Shown here: positions 47,501-59,777 of the stretch, in pieces
How positions within the stretch are numbered: the first letter of the stretch is position 1
Layout: each line of letters opens with the position of its first letter
Assembly (NCBI GenBank): GCA_944472155.2
Contig: OX235273.1
Coordinates: 85,802,793-85,866,792 of the forward strand
Direction of reading: 5' to 3'
Source: Trichobilharzia szidati
Taxonomy: Eukaryota > Platyhelminthes > Trematoda > Strigeidida > Schistosomatidae
DNA length: 64,000 bases
Program-made: the position numbers and the translations under genes
Notes under the pieces: model-generated
The model's database searches: none
What the model was told of the DNA's origin: nothing
What the model saw: only the letters and a program-made list of their open reading frames with translations

Positions 47501-48003
47501 GAAACTATTCTTCTACATTCAAGACAGCTACAGTAAGAAACATATTGCCACTGAGATAGTGGGCAGGACAGACCACATGAAGGACAACAACTAAAAAGGT
47601 GCGATGAAAAATACTTGGGCTGGCCTAAGCTTAGTAGTAGAAATGGTTAACACCTACATATCTCCCATAACAGAGGTCCGGAAGGCATTCTAAGTAGAGA
47701 AGCACTATAAAGCACTTTGACGAGGAGATGCACTCTTTAACATTTCGGAAGGTGAAGGTAAGACTGTAGTCAGTTAACTGACCAGGCTGTTTTATAGGGT
47801 ATAGAGTATTAAAACCATTCCAATAGCATCGTTTTGCCAATCTTTCCAGTTGGCCTCTTCGATGCATGTCACAGTGATCGCCTTACTAGTCAATTACCAC
47901 TTGGCTTCTGTAAAACCGTGAACTTTGCTAAACAAGTCAGAAAAATGACCTGAAAAAAAACTGAGTTTCGTTTAGATCATGAGTAGATTAGTCACCTTTT
48001 GAC
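44598..48003. other. Spacer, no gene recognised (one SINE-A piece inside)
   Basis: AT-rich to about 46500. The stretch 46700-47900 is less AT-rich and has frames of 70-78 codons on the minus strand that I cannot relate to any family. The only element I see is the SINE-A piece at 45487-45610. Confidence 0.4.
45487..45610 (+). mobile_element. SINE-A 3' part with hammerhead-like remnant
   Basis: AAGCTGTCCCAAAGTAGGACGAAAGAG followed by ccattactccctggttttaag and ctaactgatgttgatccgtaatcaaac. The stem GTCC...GGAC is intact, but the CTGATGA block is degraded. The tRNA-like head is absent. Confidence 0.65.
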
Positions 48004-49740
48004 AGTTATAAAAGCATCAGTACAAATATTTGGAACCAGTGAGATTAAATCTATGTAAACATAGTCTTTCCGACACTTTTGACTTTGTCAGTTGTGTTGA
48101 TGAAATTAATGTGTCTGGTAAGCATATGATTTCGCTAGATGTTTGTTCTTTGTTCACAAATGTACCACTAGTAGACACTATCTGCTATCTATGTGAGTAT
48201 ATTGATTCAAATAGCATGAACATTTGGTTACCAACTGAATATCTTAAACAACTATTATTGAGATGCACACTGAACGTGCAATTTAGATTTAATGATGTCA
48301 TCTACAATCAAAGGGATGGAGTCGCAATGGGGTCTCCTTTAGGACCGCTCTTAGCGGACGTCTTCATGGCTAGCTTAGAGAATGGCCCACTAAAGGAGAC
48401 CATCGGTAGTTTGTTTATGGATAAAAGATAGATGACACTTTCATTGTATGTGACGAAAACTCTTCAATTGCTGAACTTCTTGGAATATTTAATGGTTCTC
48501 ACCCATCTTTGCTTTTCACGGTCGAAGAAGAGTCGAATTCCTCATTTCACTTCCTTGATGTAAAGCTAGATAGGAGAGAGAATGATACGTTGCTAAGGTC
48601 GATTTACTGAAAGCCAACATTCACTGGGCAGTACACTAACTTCAACAGTTGGGTACCGTTAGGGAGAAAGAAATCTTATCCATTCCTTATGCTCTAGAAT
48701 TCGTAAAATCTGCTCTGCAGAGACAATCGATAGTGAACTAGATAAGCTTCGATCAAATCTCCTTAACAATGGTTATCCGACAAGGTTTATCGAACGTAAT
48801 ATCAAGAAAGAACACGCCCCCAGACAAATTACAGTGCCAAAGAAGAAACTGTTTATGAGTCTGGCATTCAAAGGTAACACCATTTCGGAATTGATTAAAA
48901 ATCGTTTATCTAAATGTATTAAAAGTACTTTTCCTGCAGCTGACTTACAACTAGTTTTTACCAGCCGAAATATGATTAGACAATGCATCAAGGATAGATT
49001 ACCAGTTTTGTCCACATCCATGTGTATTTACTCTTTTACCTACTCTTGTGGAGCTGTTTATATTAGACGTTGTAAGCGTAATCTCCGAAAACGTGTAGCT
49101 GAACACTATCCAGCCTGGTTAATGAAAGGCAAACGTAGAACTGCGAAGTCGTCTATTTGTGATCTCCTGTTAGAGTCAGGTCATTTAGCCCCACGTGATT
49201 CATCTTTCAAAGTTATCTACATGGCAAAATCGAATCGATCCAAAAGTTTACGTTTTCTTCACTTATGCATAGCCGAAGCTTTAGCTATACAGAAATCTAA
49301 ATTATGTGTTCAAAAACGTTTTGTCAAACCCCTTTCTTTACCTTGGTCATAGCAATGTTCTTTCTAGTTTTTACTTTATTTTATTTTACCACTTGAATTC
49401 TTTCCACTTCACTTCACATCTTCATTCTTATCGTAATCGTACTCTTATTTTTTAAAATTTTTAGACAACACTTGATCTTTTTAAAACATTTTTGATTTCA
49501 ATTCACTTATAAAACAATCTTTAATAATTTTGTAATTTATCCACTTCAACTCTACCCCTTATAACATTTTAATTATCGTTATTCTTATCACATATATGTA
49601 TATTGACTGAGCAATTATTTAGTGCCACTTAATGACCTTTTCTGTAATATAAATACGACTGTACAGCTTGAAAATGAAGTCGTTGAAAAGAAATTTCTTC
49701 GCTGAACAAAAACTGTGTTTTTACTTATGAACAAATATTT
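48004..49740 (+). mobile_element. Penelope-like element, 5'-truncated, with RT and GIY-YIG endonuclease regions
   Basis: RT: YKYLEPVRLNLCKHSLSDTFDFV, the palm strand ISLDVCSLFTNVPL near 48130 with its Asp, the QRDGVAMGSPLGPLLADVFM block near 48310, then IDDTFIVCDEN near 48430 in a shifted frame. FHFLDVKLDR and KPTFTGQYTNFNSW follow, preceded by TGA in place of a Trp codon. Two or more frameshifts separate RT from the endonuclease frame at 48834-49352. A noncoding 3' region runs to about 49740. Domain order and motifs are those of the PLE superfamily. The copy is dead but much less decayed than the one at 26390. Confidence 0.85.
48834..49352 (+). pseudogene. PLE C-terminal linker and GIY-YIG-type endonuclease frame
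   Basis: 172 open codons ending in TAG. The region YSFTYSCGAVYIRRC corresponds to the GIY-YIG strand pair (YIG is YIR here). RKRVAEHYPAWL holds the expected Arg and the Glu-His helix. HLAPRDSSFKVIY and RFLHLCIAEALAIQKSKLCVQ follow, as is usual for PLEs, and the frame closes with PLSLPWS. It is cut off from its RT by frameshifts, so it is treated as a pseudogene. The first ATG is not a real start. Confidence 0.8.
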
Positions 49741-51499
49741 GAGACAAGTGACCATTTTATTTCGTGATATAATGATTGCTTTAACTGACTAACTGACGGA
49801 GTTTCAACTAGAGAGTCAAAATTGGCCCCTGAGATAACGTTCCGGAACGGGTTACGTTTAAGAATTTCAACCCAGTGAAAGCCAAGAATAAAAACATCTC
49901 AGGTAGGACAAGAACATAGAGTCACCTATTATGGTTATTCAAAACCAACAGTAGGATTGGACGACTTTATTGGGATTTCCATTCCTCTTTGACTTTACCA
50001 ACGAATACACTCAAGATAACTCCCAAGTCTATATTAAGATTTATATCTGCTATTCAAACAACGAATATTCGGTTCCGATTGGATAGGAACTTCCGTCTCA
50101 CTCATTAGTGAGATACAGACTACCTACTTCATACTTTGTCACTTGGCAATGAGCTGTGTTTTCCGGACTATCAAAGTGTATGCGAAATGTTAAAAGTGAA
50201 ATAATAGAAATGTATAGCTCGTGTGAGTGTTTGTGGTGTTTTTATGTTATCTGAGCTGAATATTTTATTTGCAGAGGTTTAACTGTCCTTCTTCACAATA
50301 TTCTTGAGAATAATATCAATTTGAAGTAAGTTTTAGTATTTTTCTATAGGTAAAGTATCTGTATTTCTTGTTGACTTTGACTACGAATGATTATCCCCAG
50401 CGATTTTTTATTCATTGCACTTACTCGTTTTGGTACTGATCCTCTCGTTGACACGATGTTTGGCCTTTCGGTCATTTAACTTATTTTTTTATTGGCTGAT
50501 AAATCTGATCTAATTTGCAAATAGTCGGAGAGTCCTTGTATTCAGGTAGTTGTGTGAGTCTCCGTGGAAGTCTGACCGACGTAATGTTTAACCGTATGTC
50601 GCAAGCTAAATAGGAATATCATAACTCGGATCATTGATAACTTCTTCCCAATTTCAGTCTGACTTATTTTTAACTCAGTTCTCCTCTACATCTATGAAAC
50701 CTTCAGCAGTCTACGTGAATGGTCATAACTTTTTATATATGATTGGTTGTATTTAGTGAACATGTGATTTGGGAGATTCTGAGATCCAGCAGAGCATATT
50801 GGGACAAGTGTGTGACCTTTCGAATAAGTCATTTCACTTTGAAATATAAGCTACTTTGGCTTGGACATGAACTACAAGTACATTTTTGGAAGATTCTATA
50901 CCTCTTAGTGTTTACCGTTTCTAAAACTTGTTTGGAAAAGAAAATTAGTTTTGAATGCATAATGCATCAGTTGGATTTAGGATATTCCTAACTATTCAAT
51001 ACCTGATGATGCACTACAACTTCTGAGGAAGGGTCCAGAAGACCGTAGGATTCAGTATGTTGAAGTACTATCAGATATGGCTGAAGACCAAAATCACAGA
51101 CTATCATGCTTAAGCTCTTTTGTAACTCTTCTACCGAAATTTATGTACGTTAAATAAAGCTCTTTTGAAATCAGTTAGTGAGATACTTAGTTCATTATCC
51201 TATCATTTTCCTTATGTTATTGTTTAAATTATTTGTATGTCCCATTTGTTTATCATCATGATATTTAAATTAGCAAGAAAACTGCAAATTTCACTAAACT
51301 TCAAAAGGCTTTCTTTTACCTCAATGAATAAGTAGATGAATGAAGAGATGAAAAAAAGATGGACAAAGCCAATAGACATCAACAACTATGTGTGGACTTT
51401 ACAGATTCTTGTTTTTCCCCTTCCCTTTAGGTGGAAATTTAAGATTTATCTTAAATTAGAGCTACTTCTAAAATATTAATGTTATTATTTTCAAGTATT
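49741..51499. other. Spacer; possible very old LINE-S trace near 50830-51130
   Basis: Mostly unrecognised. LKYKLLWLGHELQ near 50840 and EVLSDMAEDQNHRLSCL near 51065-51115 resemble HRLRWSGHVLRM and ETIGDMAQNRSQWRRC of LINE-S in the right order, but the sequence between is unrelated, so this is only a weak suggestion. Confidence 0.3.
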
Positions 51500-51865
51500 G
51501 GTTTGTAGGGATTTGATTGATTGGTTACAGGATTTCATCATGAGCTGACATTGATTAGAGAACCATTGGAAAACCAGCCGGGAGTACTGGACAGCTGTTT
51601 CATAAGCCTAGTTTGGGACTCTTCATCAGTACGCATCCACCAACAGGAGGTTCGAACTCAGGACCTTCTGGTTACAAGGCGAGCTTGTAGATCATTAGGC
51701 CAATGGGACCCGACGCAGTGGCCCATGAATTCCAGCTTCTGCCAATGTCTTCGGCGAGTATTTTTATTCACATCCTACCTGCTGCACCCTACAGCTGTCC
51801 AGTAGTCCCAGGTTTTCCAATGGCTCTCTAACCGATGTCAGCTCATGATGAAATCCTATAACCAG
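51500..51865 (-). mobile_element. SINE-A inverted pair (minus full copy, plus 3' fragment)
   Basis: A minus copy at 51500-51757 has an A-box region, the B-box complement GGTTCGAAC, and a hammerhead-like region at 51582-51638 with TGATGA and GAAAC. A plus fragment at 51790-51865 (acagctgtccagtagtccc, ctaaccgatgtcagctcatgatgaaatcc) is the inverted 3' end. The shared 3' end differs from other copies (catgatgaaatcctataacc), so this may be a subfamily. Confidence 0.78.
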
Positions 51866-52849
51866 TTAATATTATTACTTCACCAGAACTAGCGAAGAGT
51901 TAGAAAATCATTTACCATTTGTTGACACCATGGGGGTATATGTTTTAAAAATCATAATTCTCCAGCAATTCAAAGTTAAAAGACAAAATCCCTGACGTTA
52001 ATTTCATGCGGCAATATATTTCTAAAACTCAGGAGCCATGGTAGTGCATCATTCGAAATTAGTTCATTTGTAAAATATATTCTCAAATCATGTAATTAAG
52101 ACCACATAACATGGAAATTTTTCATACGTTGAAGAAATCGAAGTCCCCATTGACAGGAAAAGAAGCTTAATTGTGTTCTCCAGCCTTCTGTCATGTTTGG
52201 TGAAACAAAATCAAAAACTGCCTTTTTCGAAGATTGTATTTCCAGGCTTCAGTATCCACTTATTTTTGAAAAGTCTTTTGGTGGCTGACTCATTTGTCCT
52301 TAATTACAAGATATATTCTACAGTGAATAATATTATTTCACAATGTGATGTATCTGATGAACCAGCAATGCAGCATTTGAAAGACTTACAAGATAAGTAG
52401 AAGTAGGATTTCAAAGGTGAGTCTAGAGCCTACATTATGCCTATGATTAAGCAACAAAAGATCAGACAGACTACAATAAATAATAAAATCTCTATCCAAA
52501 AATCATCTCTTTGGCTGTGTTATAAAATAATTTTTTTTCAAACAGACAAAACTTATTGTCTGCAAAACTAAATAAAGTGCACTGAAATTTTTGCAAATAA
52601 TCAGTCACATACCGACTGATATATAAACAGTTCAGTGTAAACTGTGACTAATTTCCCAGGCCTGACATCTTGCAACGTTTTGCTACAATAACAATAAAAA
52701 CAACAACAACAACAATTGGTGAATGCACAGCAAAAAGTTGTTATTTGCTTGTTACATGAATCAGAATCAGAGACAGAAATAATTTTATTCAGTATAGCAC
52801 AAAGTGATGCATTATAATTTACTTCATTGATAACATTTTGGCACATTTT
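51866..52849. other. Spacer, nothing recognised
   Basis: Contains an open frame of 75 codons on the + strand at 52173-52400 (ending DEPAMQHLKDLQDK) that I do not recognise, and a CAACAACAACAA tract near 52698-52712. Confidence 0.4.
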
Positions 52850-53090
52850 ATTGCTAAGAGATATTGAAAATATTATTATCGATAAAACCAAAGAATAAAA
52901 AACAGTAATATATATATATAAACAGAGTTATGTGAGTACTTCATGTGAATATAAGAGATAAACTGTGCTCAAAATGTGCTCAGTAAATAAACAATGCGAT
53001 ATCATTGTGACCCGTATAAATTAAAATGATTCTATATTATGGAATTATGCTCTACTGCAAAGCTCAAATTCTACTCTTTTATCGATACAG
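52850..53090 (+). mobile_element. PLE-tail hairpin family, old single copy
   Basis: Aligns with the plus arm at 13030-13290: gaaaatattattatcgat.aa, agttatgtgagt, a changed hairpin (GAGATAAACTGTGCTCAAAATG), and the tail ttatggaattatgctctactgc, aagctcaaattctact. It is more decayed than the others. Confidence 0.6.
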
Positions 53091-53276
53091 TTTCTTTCTA
53101 AATAAACATTTAAAAGAGAGTAGTAAGGGTGAACAAAATACAACTGAATAAGATCTATGATTTTCATGAAGTTTAAAAAAAACTAAAATTCTTAGAATCA
53201 CAAAATAACAATAAATGTGTACACTTATCATTCACAAAACCTGGTTTCTACGAATCTGGGATTCATTAAGGATATG

Positions 53277-53520
53277 TACGTGCTTCGGTGGTTCAGTGGT
53301 AGAGCACTCGCCTACCACATATGTGGTCCCAGGTTCGATCCTCGGTCGACGCACTCCTAAACCTCGCTAATCTGGTAGTAAGTCCGGTAACGAGGGAAGG
53401 TTGAAAGTGTGGTTAGCGACCCTACCCCGTAGAAATAAAACCACTGCTACAGAAACTTCAAAGTTCTAGCTTGAAGCCCTACATTTTAGTGGGAATGCGA
53501 AGGAATAAAATAATAATAAT
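53277..53520 (+). mobile_element. SINE-B copy
   Basis: Head GTACGTGCTTCGGTGGTTCAGTGGTAGAGCACTCGCC with a B box GGTTCGATCC, GACGCACTCCTAAACCTCGC, the body, and the tail agttctagcttgaagccctac ending aataaaataataat. Similar flanks (ATTAAGGATATGTAC before, ATTAAAAGATGTGTAC after) look like a decayed target duplication. Confidence 0.82.
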
Positions 53521-54011
53521 ATTAAAAGATGTGTACAAGGTGAGTAAAGATTCACACTACCAGAAATTTTGCATAACTATCAATTTAAGCTAATACAAAC
53601 TTTGTTAGCAGTAGATGGAGCATTCATTATATCACATTTATGTATAATAAGTGATATGTATTGCACAGCAACATATTTACAATACAGACAGAATAACTAA
53701 GAAAACATGAAATATAAAGACAAATAGACGACAGACAAGACAGTTACTGATGCAGTGAATAATTTGTTTGCACATATTACTCTTCTGAAAGGTGTTAGCA
53801 GACTGATAAGTTGATGAAAGGCTTCGCATTGAGTCGCAGCCACACACAGCAAGGAATAAAGACTAAGGGTAAAAACCATCGACAAATCTTTGTTTGCGTC
53901 ATGAATGCTTACTGCTAAAGAATCCCAGTAATCTCTGCTCTGCAGTGGTTCTCCAAATGATGTCATTTTTTGATCTAACTTGAAATCAGTCAGATTTGAC
54001 TTCAAATTGAA
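53521..54011. other. Spacer, nothing recognised
   Basis: A minus-strand frame of 102 codons (53697-54005) has a hydrophobic C-terminal third but resembles no family I know. Confidence 0.4.
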
Positions 54012-54083
54012 GTATGCGCTGAAGATGTCCCCTAGTAGGGCGATGAAAGCTTCGCAAATTAACCATCCAGCTCAGAGAACACA
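54012..54083 (+). ncRNA. Conserved hairpin motif, hammerhead-like, copy 2
   Basis: ATGCGCTGAAGATG, a stem CCC-TAGTA-GGG, then GATGAAAGCTTCGC and CATCCAGCTCAGAGAAC. It shares its flanks with 44222-44300 on the other strand. The stem bases differ between the copies but both pair, which supports a structured RNA or old hairpin. Confidence 0.4.
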
Positions 54084-54639
54084 ACCATATCAAAATCATC
54101 CACCTGAGCTACAAATCTTCTCTATCATATCTAATACACACAACTTCTATAGTATTCGTCCCGTGTGGACCAGAGGCAAAGCAAAACACAAGAATTGATC
54201 GGCTAAATTATGAATTATATTTCGGAACCAAACCGGACTGCGAGATGATTGTTTAACTAGCTAGGGATCGTGCACGAACGAACGAACGTAACACGATGGT
54301 GTGACAAGTGGTGTGGATGCTTGACAGTGCTCCTTCAGCTAAACAAATCGACTAAAACGGCGAAAGTCAGCATCAAATGTTCAGTGATGAATGCTGTTGC
54401 TAATAATTCTGGGGAATTACCTACCTCTACATTACTTGGGGACTTATATATTCAGTTATAATCAGTAACTTAGTAATAAAATAACAGTGTACATAAAATA
54501 CTGAATAAACTGACGTAATGAAGACAATTGACAGATAATTAACGAAATAGTAATGAATAGTCATTTGGGAAGTACGCGATAGCAAACAAAACAATAAAGG
54601 ATTTAAAATGAGTTACAAAAGAACTTTAGGAATACAAAA

Positions 54640-55090
54640 GCCTATATAGAGCTCGTTGTACAACGACTCAGGAAGCTGGGTGAAACATAACTGAACACAA
54701 AATTTCAGTTTTCCCTAATGGAATATTAGAGCTTCAGCTGCATGAAGATATCAGCGAAATCCTTTTGAATGGCTTTGTCTCACTTTCTGTATGACTCAGA
54801 ATGAAGTCTCTGTTGAAGTAGCAAGCCCAGAAGTAAAAACGTATTCCAAAAGTGAGTTGTTCGCTGTTCTATCTTTTTCTTTCGATAACCATGCTGCTAG
54901 ATATTCCTGAGGGTGTCTACAAAATGTACCACTGAAACATACTATGTACTTTATTCCACAGCAGCAAGAGAACTGATGAATACACGTCGAAACTTCCAAC
55001 AACGTTATCCTCCGTTTGACTTTGTGAGGAAGAGGAGAATTTGTAGCCAGAGCGAGATGAATTGGTGCAACAACTATCTTCAAATCTCTC
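54640..55090 (-). mobile_element. PLE GIY-YIG endonuclease remnant
   Basis: Minus strand: CIHQFSCCCGIKYIVCFSGTF (the GIY-YIG pair, degenerate), EYLAAWLSKEKDRTANNSLLEYVFTSGLA, corresponding to EHYPAWLMKGKRRTAKSSICDLLLESGHLA of the 48834 copy. The remaining C-terminal sequence is broken after 54796. It comes from a family related to, but distinct from, the 48 kb copy. Confidence 0.7.
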
Positions 55091-55399
55091 TCAACAGACA
55101 GTTTAAGGAGACTTCAATGACTGTATGTTTTTTGAATTTTAGATCTCTAAATAGTTGCTTTCTTGAAACAATTCACAGAGAATCTATCTTTCTCTTTAAG
55201 CTTTTATCGACGAAACAGCCTAAATATCTATTCTTAATCACAGCGTTATTCTGAAGGACTCCAAATAATTTATCAGTGTGCATTTGGTACAGGTGAGGTG
55301 CGAGTGACTGACTCCATCCATGAAGAAAATTACTTTCACTGAATTTTAGATTTACGGCTTTAGGTTCATCAGACCGCAAACATGGATATATATTCCTAG

Positions 55400-55570
55400 A
55401 CGATTGATCCATTCGTAGACAGCTCTACTGGTACTCGTCACCAAGATATGCCTGCAATTCCAGAATGACCATTCGCTCATCGGAGATCCACACCCACATA
55501 AGACAGCTGTAAATTCGTAGACGTCACCAGCGAGCTATTCCGATCCGCGATTGATCCCTATCAGGCTTAT
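55400..55570 (-). mobile_element. SINE-C, decayed copy
   Basis: Matches 12500-12622 in order: gtcaccagc(gag)ctattc, then CGCGATTGA and CCT.TCAGG near 55525-55567. The hammerhead region is not recognisable. Confidence 0.4.
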
Positions 55571-56889
55571 TATATCTACACTGATAGTCTCTCACTGAGT
55601 AACCGATATTGTGTCTTTGATCCACATTGGTTCTGATTGAATTCTACCAGTGAAGCTCGAAAATGAGAAGAATTGATATAGTGGTGTAATCTGAATTACT
55701 GTTAGCTGGATGAATGCAATCAGACACGGGTTTATTCGACGTTATAGATATCCCTTGCTGATCACTATCAATATGTAGGTAAGCGAAATCCGGTGCTTCC
55801 TACTGATAGCCTTTGTCTATCCAGTAATAATTCGAAGTGCATTGCGATGGTGAGTCGTCAAGTTTGACAACCACACATTCCGAACTCCATCGATAGAATG
55901 TAATCTATACCAACACTAAGATTATTACATCAGACACTGGTTACACTCCAGTGACTAACTAATTAAGCTGTATATATGTATATTTATGTATATCATTTTG
56001 ATATATCTGCTTTGATACATAATGTCAGCAATTTTGAGACGAGAAGTAACCATGGTCACTGTGACGTCTCATTTGAAGCCAAATCAAATCTTTCTCAACT
56101 TTCACGTGGAACCGAATTTCCTTTCATTTATGCTGGCGAGTACATTACTTCACTTTCTGACACATTACTCCATAAATCACCTCACATACCTAATGCAAAG
56201 CGAACACTGTTCCAACGCTTCCTACTTCTTAATCTGCACTGTCATGCAGAGAAACATTCTATTCTACAACTACAAGTAGATTTCATACCTCGATGACTGC
56301 ATGTAAGCTGAATTAAGTGAAATTGTTTTCCATTGTTATGATTTCTTCATGAACACGACTTGCATCTCTTTCGTGATGTTTTCTTCTGATGACTGGTTTA
56401 ATAAACTTTTATTATCGATTGCATTCATTGTTTTTCATTGAAATACGATGATTGATGAATCGTGTTTCAATTTGACATTATCAGTTTGTTGAAGATAATT
56501 GTAGTCTAAGAGATGAGAACTGAGTTCTCGATTTCGTGAAATTATCTGTGAAAACTGTGAAGTGACCTACAGCCTACACACAACTACGTGAGCATGAATC
56601 CCTTCCCAGTACTCAATCAACACCTCAATACAGCTGATTTGATTTTGATTTTGATCTGATGGAAATCTAACTGCATAAACAAACGTACCATGTGACCATC
56701 TCACTTTGACATCAGTTGTAATTTGGAATTAACACAACATATTTATTCAACAGTCCAGTTATCTAAGTTTCTACATGCTACAACCTTGCTAAATGTTTAC
56801 GATAGCATTTCTCGTAAATAACTCAAGAGTACTTGACAGTTGACTCATAACATTTCTTAAAATAGATAGACAGACATGTGTTCGAATGC
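55571..56889. other. Spacer up to the right arm, nothing recognised
   Basis: A frame of 106 codons at 55976-56296 on the + strand overlaps another in a second frame. Neither looks like a known protein. The part at 55680-55860 is less AT-rich and may be an old repeat. Confidence 0.4.
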
Positions 56890-57339
56890 TCACATTCACA
56901 CGATATTGCTTCAGTTGAATGAGTGTTAGTCACCTTCAAATTTCAATATCTGAAGAACTGATGTGAACTGGTGAGAAGCTATGAGGATGAATTCACCAGG
57001 ATAAAATGAATATTTTGAAGTGAGTGAAGATAAATAACATCAGACATGAAACACAAATATGTGCATCTTCGAAATGAGCACCATCAAGAGAACACAACAA
57101 TTTTTAACATTCTTAAATTTCGCATGAATAATATCATTTATTCAGTTGAATATTCTGTTGATTGATTAGTTGTTACCATAGCAATTCACACTGCGAATTG
57201 TATTCACAAGGAAGACATTGAAGGACACAGACATTCACGCACACAAACACGCACGCACACGCACAAAGCTTCAATGATAAACACAGCTTATCTTATGGAC
57301 CTCAGATATGAAATGCAATCATGTGGAACGAGTGACCAT

Positions 57340-57492
57340 TTTCAAGAGTTGGTTTGTAGGGATGTGATTCGTTCGGAGTTTGATCACTCATTGAATAGTT
57401 CGAGATGATGACAAAACAGCTTACCAAGTACTCGCTGGTATTCGGTGGTTCCCTAACTGACTTCAGTCTGTGATCGAACCTGGATAACATTG
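57340..57492. mobile_element. SINE-A remnant, right arm
   Basis: Counterpart of 41620-41770 in the left arm: ttggtttgtagggatgtgattcg, gtttgatcactcattgaatag, then tgatcgaacctggataac at the other end. It is present in both arms, so it is older than the duplication. Confidence 0.6.
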
Positions 57493-59777
57493 ATGCAGTA
57501 TCCTGAATCACATCACTCTCTTGTTTTCCATCGTGTGCATAGCGATGATCAAGTAATTCACCACTGGTCACTGGCCAGTGTGAAGTGGACAGGTGTGTTG
57601 AGTGGTTGAAATGAACATATTGATAATGCGAAGTAGATGACTACGTAGTGTTTGGAAGATCGTTTCATTAGAGCGACATTCTGCTTGATGTGATAGGAAA
57701 TGATTAGTTGATGACAACCATTAGTAAAGAGAGTGTGATGATGCATTACGACTAGTAGTCAGTTCGAGCTGATCGTCTTCACCCCACAACTCCAGAATAA
57801 CTAATTACGTTAATGTAATCCATCATACTTTGTACTAGTCTATACTGATCGCAACATTCCTGACCAGTACTCAGATCGTTGTTGTTTCGAAGACGAAACG
57901 ATGTGGTTTTGAGCGTAACACATTATAATGAGACTTTTCCACTCAGGTGAATCACAAACCACATATGTAATGACATCACCATCATCACGGCCTCGAATTT
58001 CATTGGAATTTTCACACTGAGATGCATAATCAATGAGATTGAGTATTAGAATTCTACTCATCCAGGTTTGTATGTGTGACATGACTTCGTATCTTATCTG
58101 GCTACTCTGATTTTGTGCAGAATACTGTGTTATTCGGTGTGTGCTGAGTTGCTTGATATTCTTAGGGATGAAAAGAGTGGATCATTCCTGTGATCGCTTC
58201 AGTGCGTTTCATTCCCTATATAATGACAGAACTTTGTAGTTTAGACTATTCGTCATGATTACTTTGCCTTGTTTCTTATTCCGACAATATAATCCATGCA
58301 GTGGCCAATCACTACTCACATTTCATTTCACTTTACGTATTTGTTCACTGTTGTCGGTAGATTGTCACATCCCAAATCATTAAGTAATTCAGAGAAGCTT
58401 GTTTGACACCATTCTATTCTACTACAACCAGATGTTGCTGAGTGTTTAAATGTCTGTTTTCGCCTGATTTGTCAATCTGTGTGTTGACACTTTAGTAACT
58501 CATTTATTACTTTGGTGAGGTTGTAAATCGATGGAATTAGTGTATGGAGTGCTAGTAGAAGAGAAGGTTTGTGTCACTTGATGGAAGGTGGAGTTTGAAT
58601 AACTATGGACATCGTTCAGCTGTTCGACTGTGTTGTGAAATGTTACATGGTAAGTATTAAATCGGTTGTCGTGCATGGCAGAAGTATTCCAACTGAAAGT
58701 GTGTAGATTTTGAATTCGACTTGATTCTAACTTGTGTCCTGACGATATTTAAATGGGTGTTAATGTCAGTCATTTTGGTATATTCATCGTGATCTTCAAC
58801 TTGAAATTCTCAGATGTTCATTTGAATTGTGATCAAGATTGGACCGAATAGCTCCAAAATAGCTGGGCACCGTGTGAGAGGTAGACATTTGTAAAAACCA
58901 TATTTGTAGCACCTAAATGAAACTGTAATGAGTAATTCCAATGTTTCGTTTGGCAAAGTGATCCGAACTTCTTCAGGGAAGTTAATCGAAATTAACATAT
59001 CAGAGGTTCATATATAAAAATGGCACTTCTTGTTTTTAAAAATCTTTGTCGAGTCATATCAGTCATGAAACACGTATCAACATGTATAATAAACAAAACT
59101 GAATGAACTGTGATCAAAATGCGACCTCAGACTTACAAATATTAATCTGCTTTTGTTAAACACTTTAAACAGAGTGTACTTTTCATCAGAATTTTAGTGA
59201 TCACGTTCAATTAAATGTTCATGGTCTGAGATGACTAAATATGAAAATATATGTGCGTATGCATTATACAATGCTGTGTGTGCTTGTGTGTATGAGTAAA
59301 CAGTTGTAAACATTTATTAGCCTCTCCATAAGAAGATATAAACAATCGCGAATTTAGATCAAGTATGATTAATTAGTGATACATATCCTTTTTTTTATTT
59401 ATTAATAAGGATTTCCTATGCATCAGCTAACATCAAACCTTCACGTCCGTTCAAACTGTTGGGATTCACTCATATATGCAAAGCTTCTGCACTCAGTCTT
59501 TCGTTATACGAACCAACAGCTTTCTGTAGAATCTCAATCCTGCCAAAGTCGATTTTGTGTCCCGTTCTCAGAGGCTGTTAACAGTTAGTGTCTGCATGCA
59601 GTTAGACCAAACATTCATAGTCTTTAGAGATGAAATATTTCTACGTAGATGAGATTGAGAGAACTGAGTGTCAGTGAAAATGTTTGAACAGGTAGTAAGA
59701 AGGGAGATAGGCAGTTGTTTAGAATGTAAATAAATCTGAAATTATGTCAATAACTCATATATAAATGTTTTCTGTAG

